Shown here: one piece after another, positions 23,790 through 31,842 of the stretch
How positions within the stretch are numbered: the first letter of the stretch is position 1
How the letters are laid out: every line of letters starts with the position of its first letter
From: Dryocola sp032000125
GTDB taxonomy: Bacteria > Pseudomonadota > Gammaproteobacteria > Enterobacterales > Enterobacteriaceae
Length of the DNA stretch: 64,000 bases
Assembly: GCA_032000125.1 (NCBI GenBank)
Contig: DAMALH010000022.1
Location: 11,321 to 75,320 of the forward strand
Reading direction: 5' to 3'
Position numbers and translations under genes: made by a program
Notes under the pieces: generated by a model
Told to the model about the DNA's origin: nothing
Seen by the model: only the letters and a program-made list of their open reading frames with translations
Databases searched by the model: none

Positions 23790-24509
23790 TTATTGACCAC
23801 TTACTTTGCTCAGCTGCTGATGCGCATCCAGCATCTGTTTCATCTCTTTTGGCCCCTGATAACCGGGAATCACCGTTCCGTTGCCGAGCACGATGGCTGG
23901 CGTGCCCTGCACACCGTACTGCACGCCGAGATTGTAGTGATTCGCGATATTGGTTGCGCAGCTTGCGGCAGGCACCGCATCGCCTTTCATCGCGGCATCA
24001 AAGGCCTTATTGCGGTCTTTTGCGCACCAGATAGACTTCATGTCGCTTTCGGCCTGGCTTTGCAGCCCCTGACGCGGGAAAGCGAGGTAACGCACGGTGA
24101 TGCCCAGCGCGTTATAGTCCTGCATCTCTTCATGCAGCTTGTGGCAATAGCCGCAGGTGATGTCGGTAAATACGGTGATAACGTATTTCTCCTGCGGCGC
24201 CTTATAAACGATCATCTCTTTTTCGAGCGCGTTCAGTTTGCCCGTCAGCAGTTGATTGGTGACGTTTACCGGCTGTGCGCCGCTGACATCGTAAAGCGGG
24301 CCCTGAATAATGTGCTTGCCGTCTTCCGTCACGTAGAGCACGCCGCTGTCTGTCAATACGGTTTTCATTCCGGCAACGGGAGCGGCCTGAATGTCCGCGC
24401 TCCGCACGCCCAGCTTCGCCAGCGACTGTTGAATTGCCGCGTCGTCCGCGTGCGCAAAACCGGAGACAGACGCCGCCAATAAGGAGAGCAGCAAGATACC
24501 TTTTTTCAT
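23790..24509 (-). CDS. dsbC: Periplasmic disulfide isomerase DsbC
   Basis: Rearranges wrong disulfides in the periplasm as a V-shaped dimer. The 239-residue precursor has a signal peptide ending FAHA-D, an N-terminal dimerisation domain and a thioredoxin fold with the active CGYC motif (TDITCGYCHK) and cis-Pro loop (GVQGTPAIV). Two ATGs are adjacent (24512 and 24509); the second has the better spacing from AAGGA and matches MKKG of E. coli. Confidence 0.97.
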   Translation of the reverse strand: MKKGILLLSLLAASVSGFAHADDAAIQQSLAKLGVRSADIQAAPVAGMKTVLTDSGVLYVTEDGKHIIQGPLYDVSGAQPVNVTNQLLTGKLNALEKEMIVYKAPQEKYVITVFTDITCGYCHKLHEEMQDYNALGITVRYLAFPRQGLQSQAESDMKSIWCAKDRNKAFDAAMKGDAVPAASCATNIANHYNLGVQYGVQGTPAIVLGNGTVIPGYQGPKEMKQMLDAHQQLSKVSGQ

Positions 24510-24536
24510 CATGATTCCTTTATTCTGACACTCACC

Positions 24537-25433
24537 TCACGCCCGCGGGTGGTGCTGTTGATGTAGCTGCCGTAAACGTTCGGTCGCTACATGAGTATAA
24601 ATCTGCGTGGTGGACAAATCGCTGTGTCCAAGAAGCATCTGTACGACACGTAAATCCGCCCCGTGGTTCAGCAAATGCGTGGCAAAAGCGTGGCGCAGAA
24701 CGTGAGGAGAAAGCTTTTCACTATCAATTCCTGCAATGACCGCGTAGTGCTTGATGCGGTGCCAGAACGTTTGCCTCGTCATCTGCTGCGCCCGCTGGCT
24801 GGGGAACAGCACGTCGATGGATTGCCCGTTTAACAGCCACGGACGGCCGTGTTCAAGGTAGCTTTCCAGCCAGTGCACCGCTTCTTCGCCCAGCGGCACC
24901 AGACGTTCTTTATTCCCTTTACCAATAACCCGCACCACGCCCTGACGCAGGCTGATATCGCTCATCGACAAACCGACCAGCTCAGACACGCGCAGGCCGG
25001 TAGCATACAATAATTCCAGCATCGCTTTATCGCGCAGCTCGATAGGCCGATCGAGGCACGGGGCCTGCAGCAACCTTTCAACCTGCGCTTCGCTGAGATC
25101 TTTTGGTAAGCGCTGCGGTAATTTAGGTGAAGAAAGCAAAGCGCTCGGATCGTCATCCCGTGCTTTTTCACGGTAGAGATACTGAAACAAACGCCGAATA
25201 GCGCTTAGCATGCGTGCGGAACTCGTGGCCTTATAGCCCCCTTCCAGACGCTCTGCAAAAAGGGACTGAAGATCGCCCGCCTGTACCGTCAGCAACGTTA
25301 AGCTATGGCGTGTTAACCACTGCGCAACCATGTTCAAATCGCGGCGATACGAAGCCAGCGTGTTCTCAGCCAGATTTTTTTCGAGCCAAAGCGCATCAAG
25401 AAATTGTTCAATACGGGCCAGATCCTGTTCCAC
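24537..25433 (-). CDS. xerD: Site-specific tyrosine recombinase XerD
   Basis: Resolves chromosome dimers at dif with XerC. With a GTG start at 25433 the protein is 298 residues, the E. coli length, and begins VEQDLARIEQFL; GAGG lies 5 nt upstream. The open frame extends further but without family homology. Catalytic residues are present: ATGLRVSEL (Arg), LSPHVLRHAFATH (His, Arg), LLGHSDLSTTQIYTHV (His, Tyr). Confidence 0.97.
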   Translation of the reverse strand: MEQDLARIEQFLDALWLEKNLAENTLASYRRDLNMVAQWLTRHSLTLLTVQAGDLQSLFAERLEGGYKATSSARMLSAIRRLFQYLYREKARDDDPSALLSSPKLPQRLPKDLSEAQVERLLQAPCLDRPIELRDKAMLELLYATGLRVSELVGLSMSDISLRQGVVRVIGKGNKERLVPLGEEAVHWLESYLEHGRPWLLNGQSIDVLFPSQRAQQMTRQTFWHRIKHYAVIAGIDSEKLSPHVLRHAFATHLLNHGADLRVVQMLLGHSDLSTTQIYTHVATERLRQLHQQHHPRA

Positions 25434-25534
25434 TGGAGCCTCACTTAAGCCTGAGTTGCGTCCATTATGCATGATGCGTAATGGGATCTGGTACACTTGC
25501 CAGCCTGCACGTTATTAAATGAGTTGTTATCGCT

Positions 25535-26056
25535 ATGAACATTGGCCTTTTTTATGGCTCCAGCACCTGCTACACCGAAATGGCTGCCGAAAAGATTCGT
25601 GACATCATCGGCCCGGAACTGGTGACGCTGCATAACCTGAAAGATGACTCCCCCGCGCAGATGGAACGGTACGATGTGCTGATCCTCGGCATTCCGACCT
25701 GGGATTTCGGCGAACTGCAGGAAGACTGGGAAGCCGTCTGGACGCAGTTAGATAACCTGAATCTGTCCGGCAAACTCGTTGCCCTGTACGGGATGGGCGA
25801 CCAGCTAGGCTACGGCGAATGGTTCCTCGACGCGCTGGGTATGCTGCACGACAAACTGGCTCCCCGCGGCGCGCAGTTCATCGGTTACTGGCCAACCGAA
25901 GGCTATGAGTTTACAAGCGCCAAACCTGTTATCGCCGATGGGCAACTGTTTGTTGGCCTCGCGCTGGATGAAACCAACCAGTACGATTTAAGCGATGAAC
26001 GCATTCAGAGCTGGTGCGAACAAATTCTGGGTGAAATGGCTGACAGGTTCGCCTGA
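25535..26056 (+). CDS. fldB: Flavodoxin 2
   Basis: A 173-residue FMN-binding electron carrier. The N-terminal phosphate loop GLFYGSSTCYTEMAA, the flavin loop GIPTWDFGELQEDW and YGMGDQLGYGEWF are visible. It is divergent from xerD, as in E. coli. FldB responds to oxidative stress in E. coli. It or FldA could reduce the glycyl radical activase cluster, but nothing in the sequence links it to that system. Confidence 0.97.
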   Translation: MNIGLFYGSSTCYTEMAAEKIRDIIGPELVTLHNLKDDSPAQMERYDVLILGIPTWDFGELQEDWEAVWTQLDNLNLSGKLVALYGMGDQLGYGEWFLDALGMLHDKLAPRGAQFIGYWPTEGYEFTSAKPVIADGQLFVGLALDETNQYDLSDERIQSWCEQILGEMADRFA

Positions 26057-26062
26057 CGGCGC

Positions 26063-26485
26063 CTAAAGCTGGCCGTTGCCGCTTGCCTTCTGTTGCAAAA
26101 TCAGGCGGCGTAAATCCCGCCACTCGCCGCTGTCCATGCTGTCGGCCGCCAGCCACAAATGCTGGCAGCGGGTTTTGCGCGTCTGGCGGATTCTTAACAT
26201 CATGCCGCTGCGCAACATCCAGGGCGTGCCGACAATTTCCCACTCTTTGTCCTGCCACTTCAGGTGATAATTGGTTAGCAGTTTGATCTCGCCCTGAGTC
26301 GCGTGAATTCGACGCTGGCTGCGCACGCTGTCAAAAACGACCAGAGAAAGTAAAAGCATCCAGATAAGCGTATAGCTCATCGGCCACGGCAGAAGCAGCA
26401 CAACCAGCGCCAGCAGCCCGTGGGCTAACAGAGATAACCACTGCGCCCGCCAGGAGACGCGAAGATCAGATTGCCACAGGACCAC
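26063..26485 (-). CDS. cptA: CptA (YgfX), membrane toxin-like partner of SdhE
   Basis: A 140-residue membrane protein starting MVLWQSDLRVSWRAQW, very similar to YgfX/CptA, with two membrane segments at about residues 15-50. In E. coli it has been proposed to inhibit FtsZ and MreB as the toxin of a pair with SdhE/CptB, and also linked to flavinylation. Its start overlaps the end of sdhE by 20 nt, as in E. coli. Confidence 0.93.
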   Translation of the reverse strand: MVLWQSDLRVSWRAQWLSLLAHGLLALVVLLLPWPMSYTLIWMLLLSLVVFDSVRSQRRIHATQGEIKLLTNYHLKWQDKEWEIVGTPWMLRSGMMLRIRQTRKTRCQHLWLAADSMDSGEWRDLRRLILQQKASGNGQL

Positions 26486-26732
26486 GTTCTCTATTCCGTG
26501 TTTGGATAAGCTTCACCATACGCTGCAACGCCGAGTCAGTCGGTTCGCCATGGTTCATCAACCAGTTAAAAAGGTCAGGATCGTCACATTCCAGAAGACG
26601 GATAAATAGCTGCTTATCCTCATCGCTTAACGTGTCATATTCATACTCAAAGAACGGCATAATCGAAATATCCAGCTCGCGCATTCCCCGGCGACACGCC
26701 CAGTGAATGCGGGCTTTGTTATTGATATCCAT
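26466..26732 (-). CDS. sdhE: SdhE (CptB), FAD assembly factor
   Basis: An 88-residue protein required for covalent flavinylation of succinate dehydrogenase and fumarate reductase. The conserved RGxxE motif is in CRRGMRELDI. The start at 26732 (MDINNKARIHW) matches the family; the longer open frame upstream lacks homology. It precedes and overlaps cptA. Confidence 0.96.
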   Translation of the reverse strand: MDINNKARIHWACRRGMRELDISIMPFFEYEYDTLSDEDKQLFIRLLECDDPDLFNWLMNHGEPTDSALQRMVKLIQTRNRERGPVAI

Positions 26733-26979
26733 GTGCTCTTTCCTGCTTAGACTTACGTGTAAGGTACGGGTGATAGTGTAACGTGTTTTCGCCGCGCGTA
26801 TTAACTGAATGTTGCCGTCTGCGTACTTTCTCTGAAGAAATAAACGCAACAGGTTATCGTTACATTTATGCTGCGAGACGGCCCGAAACGGCACAATTCG
26901 CCCCATCAAACCGCTTGCATTAGCGGGCGGCTCTTTTACCATTAACGTCAAACATCTGTTGATTAACCCAGGAAAAATT

Positions 26980-27966
26980 ATGGCTTTCAACCCGTTTCCT
27001 CCCCGTCAGCCCACGGCCGCGGCTCGCCTGCCGCTGACGCTAATGACCCTTGATGACTGGGCGCTTGTGAACGTGACTGGCGCAGATGCTGAAAAGTACC
27101 TGCAGGGGCAGGTCACCGCCGACGTAGCAAAACTGGGCGCCAGCCAGCATCTGCTTTGTGCCCATTGCGATGCCAAAGGCAAGATGTGGAGCAACCTGCG
27201 CCTGTTCCATCGCGGCGAAGGTTTTGCCTTTATCGAACGCCGTAATCTCCATGAAGCACAGCTGACAGAACTGAAAAAATACGCCGTGTTCTCAAAGGTG
27301 ACGATGACGCCGGACCATGACAGCGTGCTATTGGGCGTGGCTGGTTTCCAGGCTCGCGCGGCGCTGGCGAATCTTTTTGCGGCCCTGCCGGACGAAGAAA
27401 ATTCTGTCGTCCAGGACGGCGCTACTACCCTGCTGTGGTTCAAGCTGCCTGCCGAACGATTCATGCTGGTCACAGATACCGCCACGGCCCAGAAGCTGGT
27501 GGAAAAACTGCGCGGCGAAGCCCAGCTTAACGACAGCCAGCAGTGGCTGGCGCTGGATATTGAAGGCGGCCTGCCGGTGATTGATAGCGCCAACAGCGCG
27601 CAGTTTATCCCCCAGGCGACGAACCTTCAGGCCCTGGGCGGCATTAGCTTTAAAAAGGGTTGTTATACCGGCCAGGAAATGGTGGCGCGCGCCAAGTTTC
27701 GCGGCGCTAACAAACGTGCGCTTTGGTATCTCGCCGGCAACGCTTCGCGCCTGCCGGAAGCTGGCGAAGACCTTGAGATGAAAATGGGCGATAACTGGCG
27801 TCGTACCGGCACGGTGCTTGCCGCAAGCCTGCTGGACGATGGCCGCGTGCTTATTCAGGCGGTTATGAATAACGATCTCGAACCGGATACCGTGCTGCGC
27901 GTGCGGGAAGACAGCGGCAGCGAACTGGCCATTGAGCCGCTGCCTTATTCACTCGAAGAGAGCTGA
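26980..27966 (+). CDS. ygfZ: YgfZ, folate-dependent Fe-S cluster repair protein
   Basis: A 328-residue GcvT-like protein that helps maintain certain Fe-S enzymes such as MiaB. The signature KGCYTGQEMVAR near residue 227 carries the functional Cys. The ATG at 26980 (MAFNPFPPRQ) is chosen over 26959 because it matches the family and follows a purine-rich stretch. It is divergent from sdhE. Confidence 0.97.
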   Translation: MAFNPFPPRQPTAAARLPLTLMTLDDWALVNVTGADAEKYLQGQVTADVAKLGASQHLLCAHCDAKGKMWSNLRLFHRGEGFAFIERRNLHEAQLTELKKYAVFSKVTMTPDHDSVLLGVAGFQARAALANLFAALPDEENSVVQDGATTLLWFKLPAERFMLVTDTATAQKLVEKLRGEAQLNDSQQWLALDIEGGLPVIDSANSAQFIPQATNLQALGGISFKKGCYTGQEMVARAKFRGANKRALWYLAGNASRLPEAGEDLEMKMGDNWRRTGTVLAASLLDDGRVLIQAVMNNDLEPDTVLRVREDSGSELAIEPLPYSLEES

Positions 27967-28006
27967 AAGCCCGGCTGATGCCCCCTGCAGCCGGGGGGCA
28001 TTAAGC

Positions 28007-28036
28007 ATCAGCGGATATATGAATCAGCGGATATAT
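28007..28036. repeat. 16-bp tandem duplication at the yqfA stop
   Basis: ATCAGCGGATATAT occurs at 28007-28020 and again at 28023-28036, a tandem repeat with a 16-nt period. The second copy contains the yqfA stop and last codons; the first copy lies just beyond. It looks like a slippage duplication of the gene end. Confidence 0.9.
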
Positions 28037-28677
28037 AAATAGATAGCAAGGAAGTGGCAAAAGCTGCCGCCCAGCACGAAGCCATGCCAGATGGCGTGGT
28101 TGTAGGGGATGCGCTTGCAGACGTAGAAAATAACGCCCAGCGAGTAAATTATCCCACCCGCGGCCAGCAGCGCCACGCTGCCCGCATCCAGCTTCATCGC
28201 CAGTTGATAAACCACCGCAAGCGACAGCCAGCCCATCAGCAAATAGGTTACCAGCGACAGCATCTTGAAGCGGTGCGCAATGGTCAGCTTGAAGAGAATA
28301 CCCGCCAGCGCGAGTCCCCAGATAACCACCATCATGCCGTGGGCAAAAGGTGAATCCAGCCCAACGAGCAAGAAGGGAGTATAGGTGCCGGCAATAAGCA
28401 AATAGATAGCGCAGTGGTCAAATTTCTTCAGCCAGCGCTTCGCGCGCTGATGGGGAACGGCATGATAAAGCGTGGAGGCCAGAAACAGCAAAATCATGCT
28501 GCCGCCGTAAAGACTGTAGCTGGCGATCGCCATAGCGCTGGCGTTGGCGGCAACGGCCTGAACCAGCAGCAGCACCAGCCCAACAATCCCTAACACCAGC
28601 CCGAAACCGTGACTGATACTGTTGGCTATTTCCTCAGCCAGTGAATATCCAGGTGCTTTAATTGGTTTGTCAGCCAT
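28024..28677 (-). CDS. yqfA: Hemolysin III family membrane protein YqfA/TrhA
   Basis: A 217-residue seven-helix protein of the hemolysin III/PAQR-like family. Conserved polar residues are in EEIANSISHG, STLYHAVPHQ, FDHCAIYLLIAGTYTPF and YNHAIWHGFVL. TrhA has been tied to membrane energetics in E. coli. The start at 28677 (MADKPIKAPGYSLAEE) matches the family; the open frame upstream is longer but not conserved. Confidence 0.95.
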   Translation of the reverse strand: MADKPIKAPGYSLAEEIANSISHGFGLVLGIVGLVLLLVQAVAANASAMAIASYSLYGGSMILLFLASTLYHAVPHQRAKRWLKKFDHCAIYLLIAGTYTPFLLVGLDSPFAHGMMVVIWGLALAGILFKLTIAHRFKMLSLVTYLLMGWLSLAVVYQLAMKLDAGSVALLAAGGIIYSLGVIFYVCKRIPYNHAIWHGFVLGGSFCHFLAIYLYIR

Positions 28678-28835
28678 AAGGCTACTCCAGGTAAGACTTA
28701 AGATGAAAAATGCAGCAGGGTTAGCATAACTGAGAATGATTCCAGTGAACACGTGTACGCTAAAATAAATCTGTCGGCACCGTAAGTCGCGCCTGTACAA
28801 TCGTTCTATCTGATTAAGATAGCTGGAGAATAGCC

Positions 28836-29432
28836 ATGTCCCCCCATGCGTTTGGCGCGATGAGCGAAGTTATTGCCTTTCTGATGGAAATCGACAAGCT
28901 CAAGCTGGTTGAGCGCCGTACAAAGATTATCGGCCATGGCCGTCAGGAAAATTCCGCCGAGCATAGCTGGCACTTTGCCGTTGCGGCGATGAGCCTTGCC
29001 CCTTTCGCACCTGAGGAAATCGATATTTCGCGGGTGATACAAATGGCGCTATTGCATGACATCGTGGAAATCGATGTAGGCGATGTGCTGGTTTATGATT
29101 TGGCCGCACGCGAAGCCATAGCCGAAAAGGAAGCCGTGGCGGCAACGCGCCTGTTTGGTTTATTACCCGAGCCGCAAAGCAGCACGTTCCTCAAGCTCTG
29201 GCTGGAATACGAAGCGGGGATAAGCGCCGACGCCCGCTTTGCCGGCGCGCTGGATCGCATATTGCCCGTGTTGCAGAATTTGCATAATGAGGGGCAAAGC
29301 TGGCGCGAAAATAATATTTCTCTTGCGCAGGTATTAACCCGTAACGCACAGGTGGGCGAAAGCTGGCCGGAATTATGGCAACATATCGTTAGCCATCTGT
29401 ATGTTGCGCAGGAAAAAGGCTGGCTGCGCTAA
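28836..29432 (+). CDS. HD-domain phosphohydrolase (HDDC2/YfbR-like)
   Basis: A 198-residue HD-superfamily protein. Metal ligands are in EHSWHFAVAAMSL (His near residue 44), LLHDIVEIDVGDV (His-Asp near 74) and GALDRILPV (Asp near 146), the pattern of HDDC2-type 5'-deoxynucleotidases. It is not part of the E. coli neighbourhood at this place, so it is accessory here, together with the RpiR gene 43 nt downstream. Nucleotide substrate is inferred from the family. Confidence 0.88.
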   Translation: MSPHAFGAMSEVIAFLMEIDKLKLVERRTKIIGHGRQENSAEHSWHFAVAAMSLAPFAPEEIDISRVIQMALLHDIVEIDVGDVLVYDLAAREAIAEKEAVAATRLFGLLPEPQSSTFLKLWLEYEAGISADARFAGALDRILPVLQNLHNEGQSWRENNISLAQVLTRNAQVGESWPELWQHIVSHLYVAQEKGWLR

Positions 29433-29475
29433 ATTCCCTTACCGGCTCACGGCTGAAACTTCAGGAAGATGTACG

Positions 29476-30204
29476 ATGTTTACTCACGCGGCGATTGCTA
29501 ATCTCAACGGCCTGGAAATGATGGTCTATAACTACGTCATTAAAAACCGTGACAAAGTCATGTACATGACCATTCGCGAGCTGGCCGACGGCGTGGGCGT
29601 TTCCACCACTACCGTTCTGCGTTTTTGCCGCAAGCTGAGCTGTGACGGTTATTCCGAGTTTCGCATTCGCTTTAAATTATATCTGGAACAAAACGATGAA
29701 CCCTTGGTTAATTTTGGCCCCAGCGAAATAATTAGCTTTTTCAAAAGCACCAACAATGAAGAGTTCGATAATTTAATCGCTCGCGCGGTTGATATTATTT
29801 ACGCCTCTGAACGCGTTATATTTGTCGGAGCGGGCACCTCCGGTGCTTTAGCCAAATATGGCGCACGCTTTTTTTCTAACGTGGGTAAATTCAGCAACCA
29901 TATCGACGATCCTTATTTCCCGGTCACCAATGATATGGCAAAAAATGCGCTGGCGATCGTGCTTTCAGTTTCTGGCGAGACGGAAGAGATTCTGCGCTTT
30001 GCCAGCCAGTTCAGCCTGCACAACTGCAAGGTGATGTCGATTACCAGCCACGAAAACTCGGCGCTTGCGAAGCTCGCTGATTTTAATATTTCCTGGCATA
30101 TTCCGCTGACGCGGGTAGCTGGCGTCTACGACATTACTACCCAAATCCCCGTTATTTATATTTTAGAAACCATTGGCCGCAAGCTGGCGAAAAAAATGGC
30201 GTAA
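29476..30204 (+). CDS. RpiR-family transcriptional regulator
   Basis: A 242-residue regulator with an N-terminal helix-turn-helix (READGVGVSTTTVLRFCRK-like segment, residues about 33-55) and a C-terminal SIS sugar-phosphate domain (FVGAGTSGALAKYGARFF, about residues 116-133). It lies 165 nt upstream of bglA in the same direction and probably controls that 6-phospho-beta-glucosidase in response to a sugar phosphate. The start at 29476 has AGGAAG upstream. Confidence 0.92.
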   Translation: MFTHAAIANLNGLEMMVYNYVIKNRDKVMYMTIRELADGVGVSTTTVLRFCRKLSCDGYSEFRIRFKLYLEQNDEPLVNFGPSEIISFFKSTNNEEFDNLIARAVDIIYASERVIFVGAGTSGALAKYGARFFSNVGKFSNHIDDPYFPVTNDMAKNALAIVLSVSGETEEILRFASQFSLHNCKVMSITSHENSALAKLADFNISWHIPLTRVAGVYDITTQIPVIYILETIGRKLAKKMA

Positions 30205-30313
30205 AAAAAACAGGCTGTTTTTTATATGTAACAAATTACCAGACGGGCGGTTTGTTATATCGTGACAATTGCATCTCCTTTGTTAGACTCCAGAGCAGAG
30301 TTTATTAACGTAA

Positions 30314-30349
30314 CGCCAGAATGTGAGTCATCACACATTATTACTGGCG
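30314..30349. promoter_or_regulatory. Palindromic operator upstream of bglA, CRP-like core
   Basis: The core AATGTGAGTCATCACACATT (30320-30339) has the CRP half-sites TGTGA and ACACA at the right N6 spacing and is flanked by CGCCAG and CTGGCG, extending the dyad. It ends about 20 nt before the bglA ATG, close for a CRP activator, so it may instead be the RpiR operator or an mRNA hairpin near the ribosome site. Confidence 0.5.
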
Positions 30350-30369
30350 CTAACAGCGGGATAAAAAAT

Positions 30370-31803
30370 ATGAAAAAACTGACTTTGCCAAAAGACTTTT
30401 TGTGGGGCGGCGCGGTTGCCGCGCATCAGGTAGAAGGCGGCTGGAATAAAGAAGGCAAAGGCCCAAGCATCTGCGACGTGCTGACCGGCGGCGCACACGG
30501 CGTGCCCCGCGAAATCACCCAGCACGTTGTTCCCGGCAAATATTACCCAAACCATGAAGCCATCGACTTCCACGGGCGTTACAAAGAAGACATCAGGCTG
30601 TTCGCCGAAATGGGTTTCAGGTGTTTTCGTACCTCCATTGCCTGGACGCGTATTTTCCCTAAAGGCGACGAGCTGCAGCCAAATGAAGAAGGTCTGAAAT
30701 TCTACGACGACATGTTCGACGAGCTGTTGAAATACAATATCGAGCCGGTCATCACCCTTTCCCACTTTGAGATGCCTCACCATCTGGTCACGGAATACGG
30801 CGGCTGGACCAACCGTAAAGTCGTTGATTTCTTCGTTCGTTTTGCTGAAGTGGTATTTGAGCGCTACAAGGGCAAAGTGAAATACTGGATGACCTTTAAC
30901 GAGATCAATAACCAGCGTAACTGGCGAGCGCCCCTGTTCGGCTACTGCTGCTCCGGCGTGGTTTACACCGAACACGACAACCCGGAAGAAGTGATGTACC
31001 AGGTGCTGCATCACCAGTTCGTGGCCAGCGCCATGGCGGTGAAAATCGGCCACCGTATTAATCCGAAGATGCAAATCGGCTGCATGCTGGCGATGGTGCC
31101 GCTGTATCCGTACTCCTGCAAACCTGAAGATGTCATGTATGCCCAGGAATCTATGCGCGAGCGCTATGTCTTCACGGACGTGCAGCTACGAGGCTACTAC
31201 CCGTCATACGTGCTGAACGAGTGGGAACGCCGCGAGTTCAATATCAAAATGGAAGCGGGCGATGAGCAAATCCTGCGGGAAGGCGTATGTGATTACCTCG
31301 GTTTCAGCTACTACATGACCAACGCGGTGAAAGCCGATGGCGGCACGGGCGACGCGCTGTCTGGTTTCCAGGGCAGCGTACCAAACCCGCACGTTAAAGC
31401 CTCCGACTGGGGCTGGCAGATTGACCCGGTTGGCCTGCGCTATGCGCTGTGTGAGCTGTACGAACGTTACCAGAAGCCGCTGTTTATCGTTGAGAACGGC
31501 TTCGGCGCTTACGATAAGGTTGAAGAAGACGGTTCGGTGAATGACGATTACCGCATCGATTATTTAAAAGCGCACGTTAAAGAGATGATGAAAGCGGTCA
31601 CTTATGACGGCGTCGATCTGATGGGCTACACCCCGTGGGGCTGCATCGACTGCGTTTCTTTCACTACCGGCCAGTACAGCAAACGCTACGGCTTTATCTA
31701 TGTAAACAAGCACGACGACGGCACCGGCGATATGTCCCGCTCCCGTAAGAAAAGCTTTGGCTGGTACAAAGCCGTCATCGCCAGCAACGGCGAGAATCTG
31801 TAG
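30370..31803 (+). CDS. bglA: 6-phospho-beta-glucosidase A, GH1
   Basis: Hydrolyses phosphorylated aryl- and disaccharide beta-glucosides. The 477-residue GH1 enzyme is nearly collinear with E. coli BglA: PKDFLWGGAVAAHQVEGGW at the start, acid/base Glu in TFNEINNQ, nucleophile Glu in FIVENGFGAY, and the phosphate-binding region near SKRYGFIYVNKHDDG. The ATG at 30370 (MKKLTLPKDF) is used; upstream open frame is not conserved. An RpiR gene and a dyad operator precede it. Confidence 0.97.
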   Translation: MKKLTLPKDFLWGGAVAAHQVEGGWNKEGKGPSICDVLTGGAHGVPREITQHVVPGKYYPNHEAIDFHGRYKEDIRLFAEMGFRCFRTSIAWTRIFPKGDELQPNEEGLKFYDDMFDELLKYNIEPVITLSHFEMPHHLVTEYGGWTNRKVVDFFVRFAEVVFERYKGKVKYWMTFNEINNQRNWRAPLFGYCCSGVVYTEHDNPEEVMYQVLHHQFVASAMAVKIGHRINPKMQIGCMLAMVPLYPYSCKPEDVMYAQESMRERYVFTDVQLRGYYPSYVLNEWERREFNIKMEAGDEQILREGVCDYLGFSYYMTNAVKADGGTGDALSGFQGSVPNPHVKASDWGWQIDPVGLRYALCELYERYQKPLFIVENGFGAYDKVEEDGSVNDDYRIDYLKAHVKEMMKAVTYDGVDLMGYTPWGCIDCVSFTTGQYSKRYGFIYVNKHDDGTGDMSRSRKKSFGWYKAVIASNGENL

Positions 31804-31810
31804 TAAAGAC

Positions 31811-31838
31811 AAAACACCGGCCATCGAGCCGGTGTTTT
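31811..31838. terminator. Bidirectional terminator between bglA and the sensor kinase
   Basis: Perfect 11-bp stem AAAACACCGGC/GCCGGTGTTTT with loop CATCGA. Flanking A and T runs allow it to end both the + strand bglA and the - strand two-component operon. Confidence 0.9.
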
Positions 31839-31842
31839 ATGC

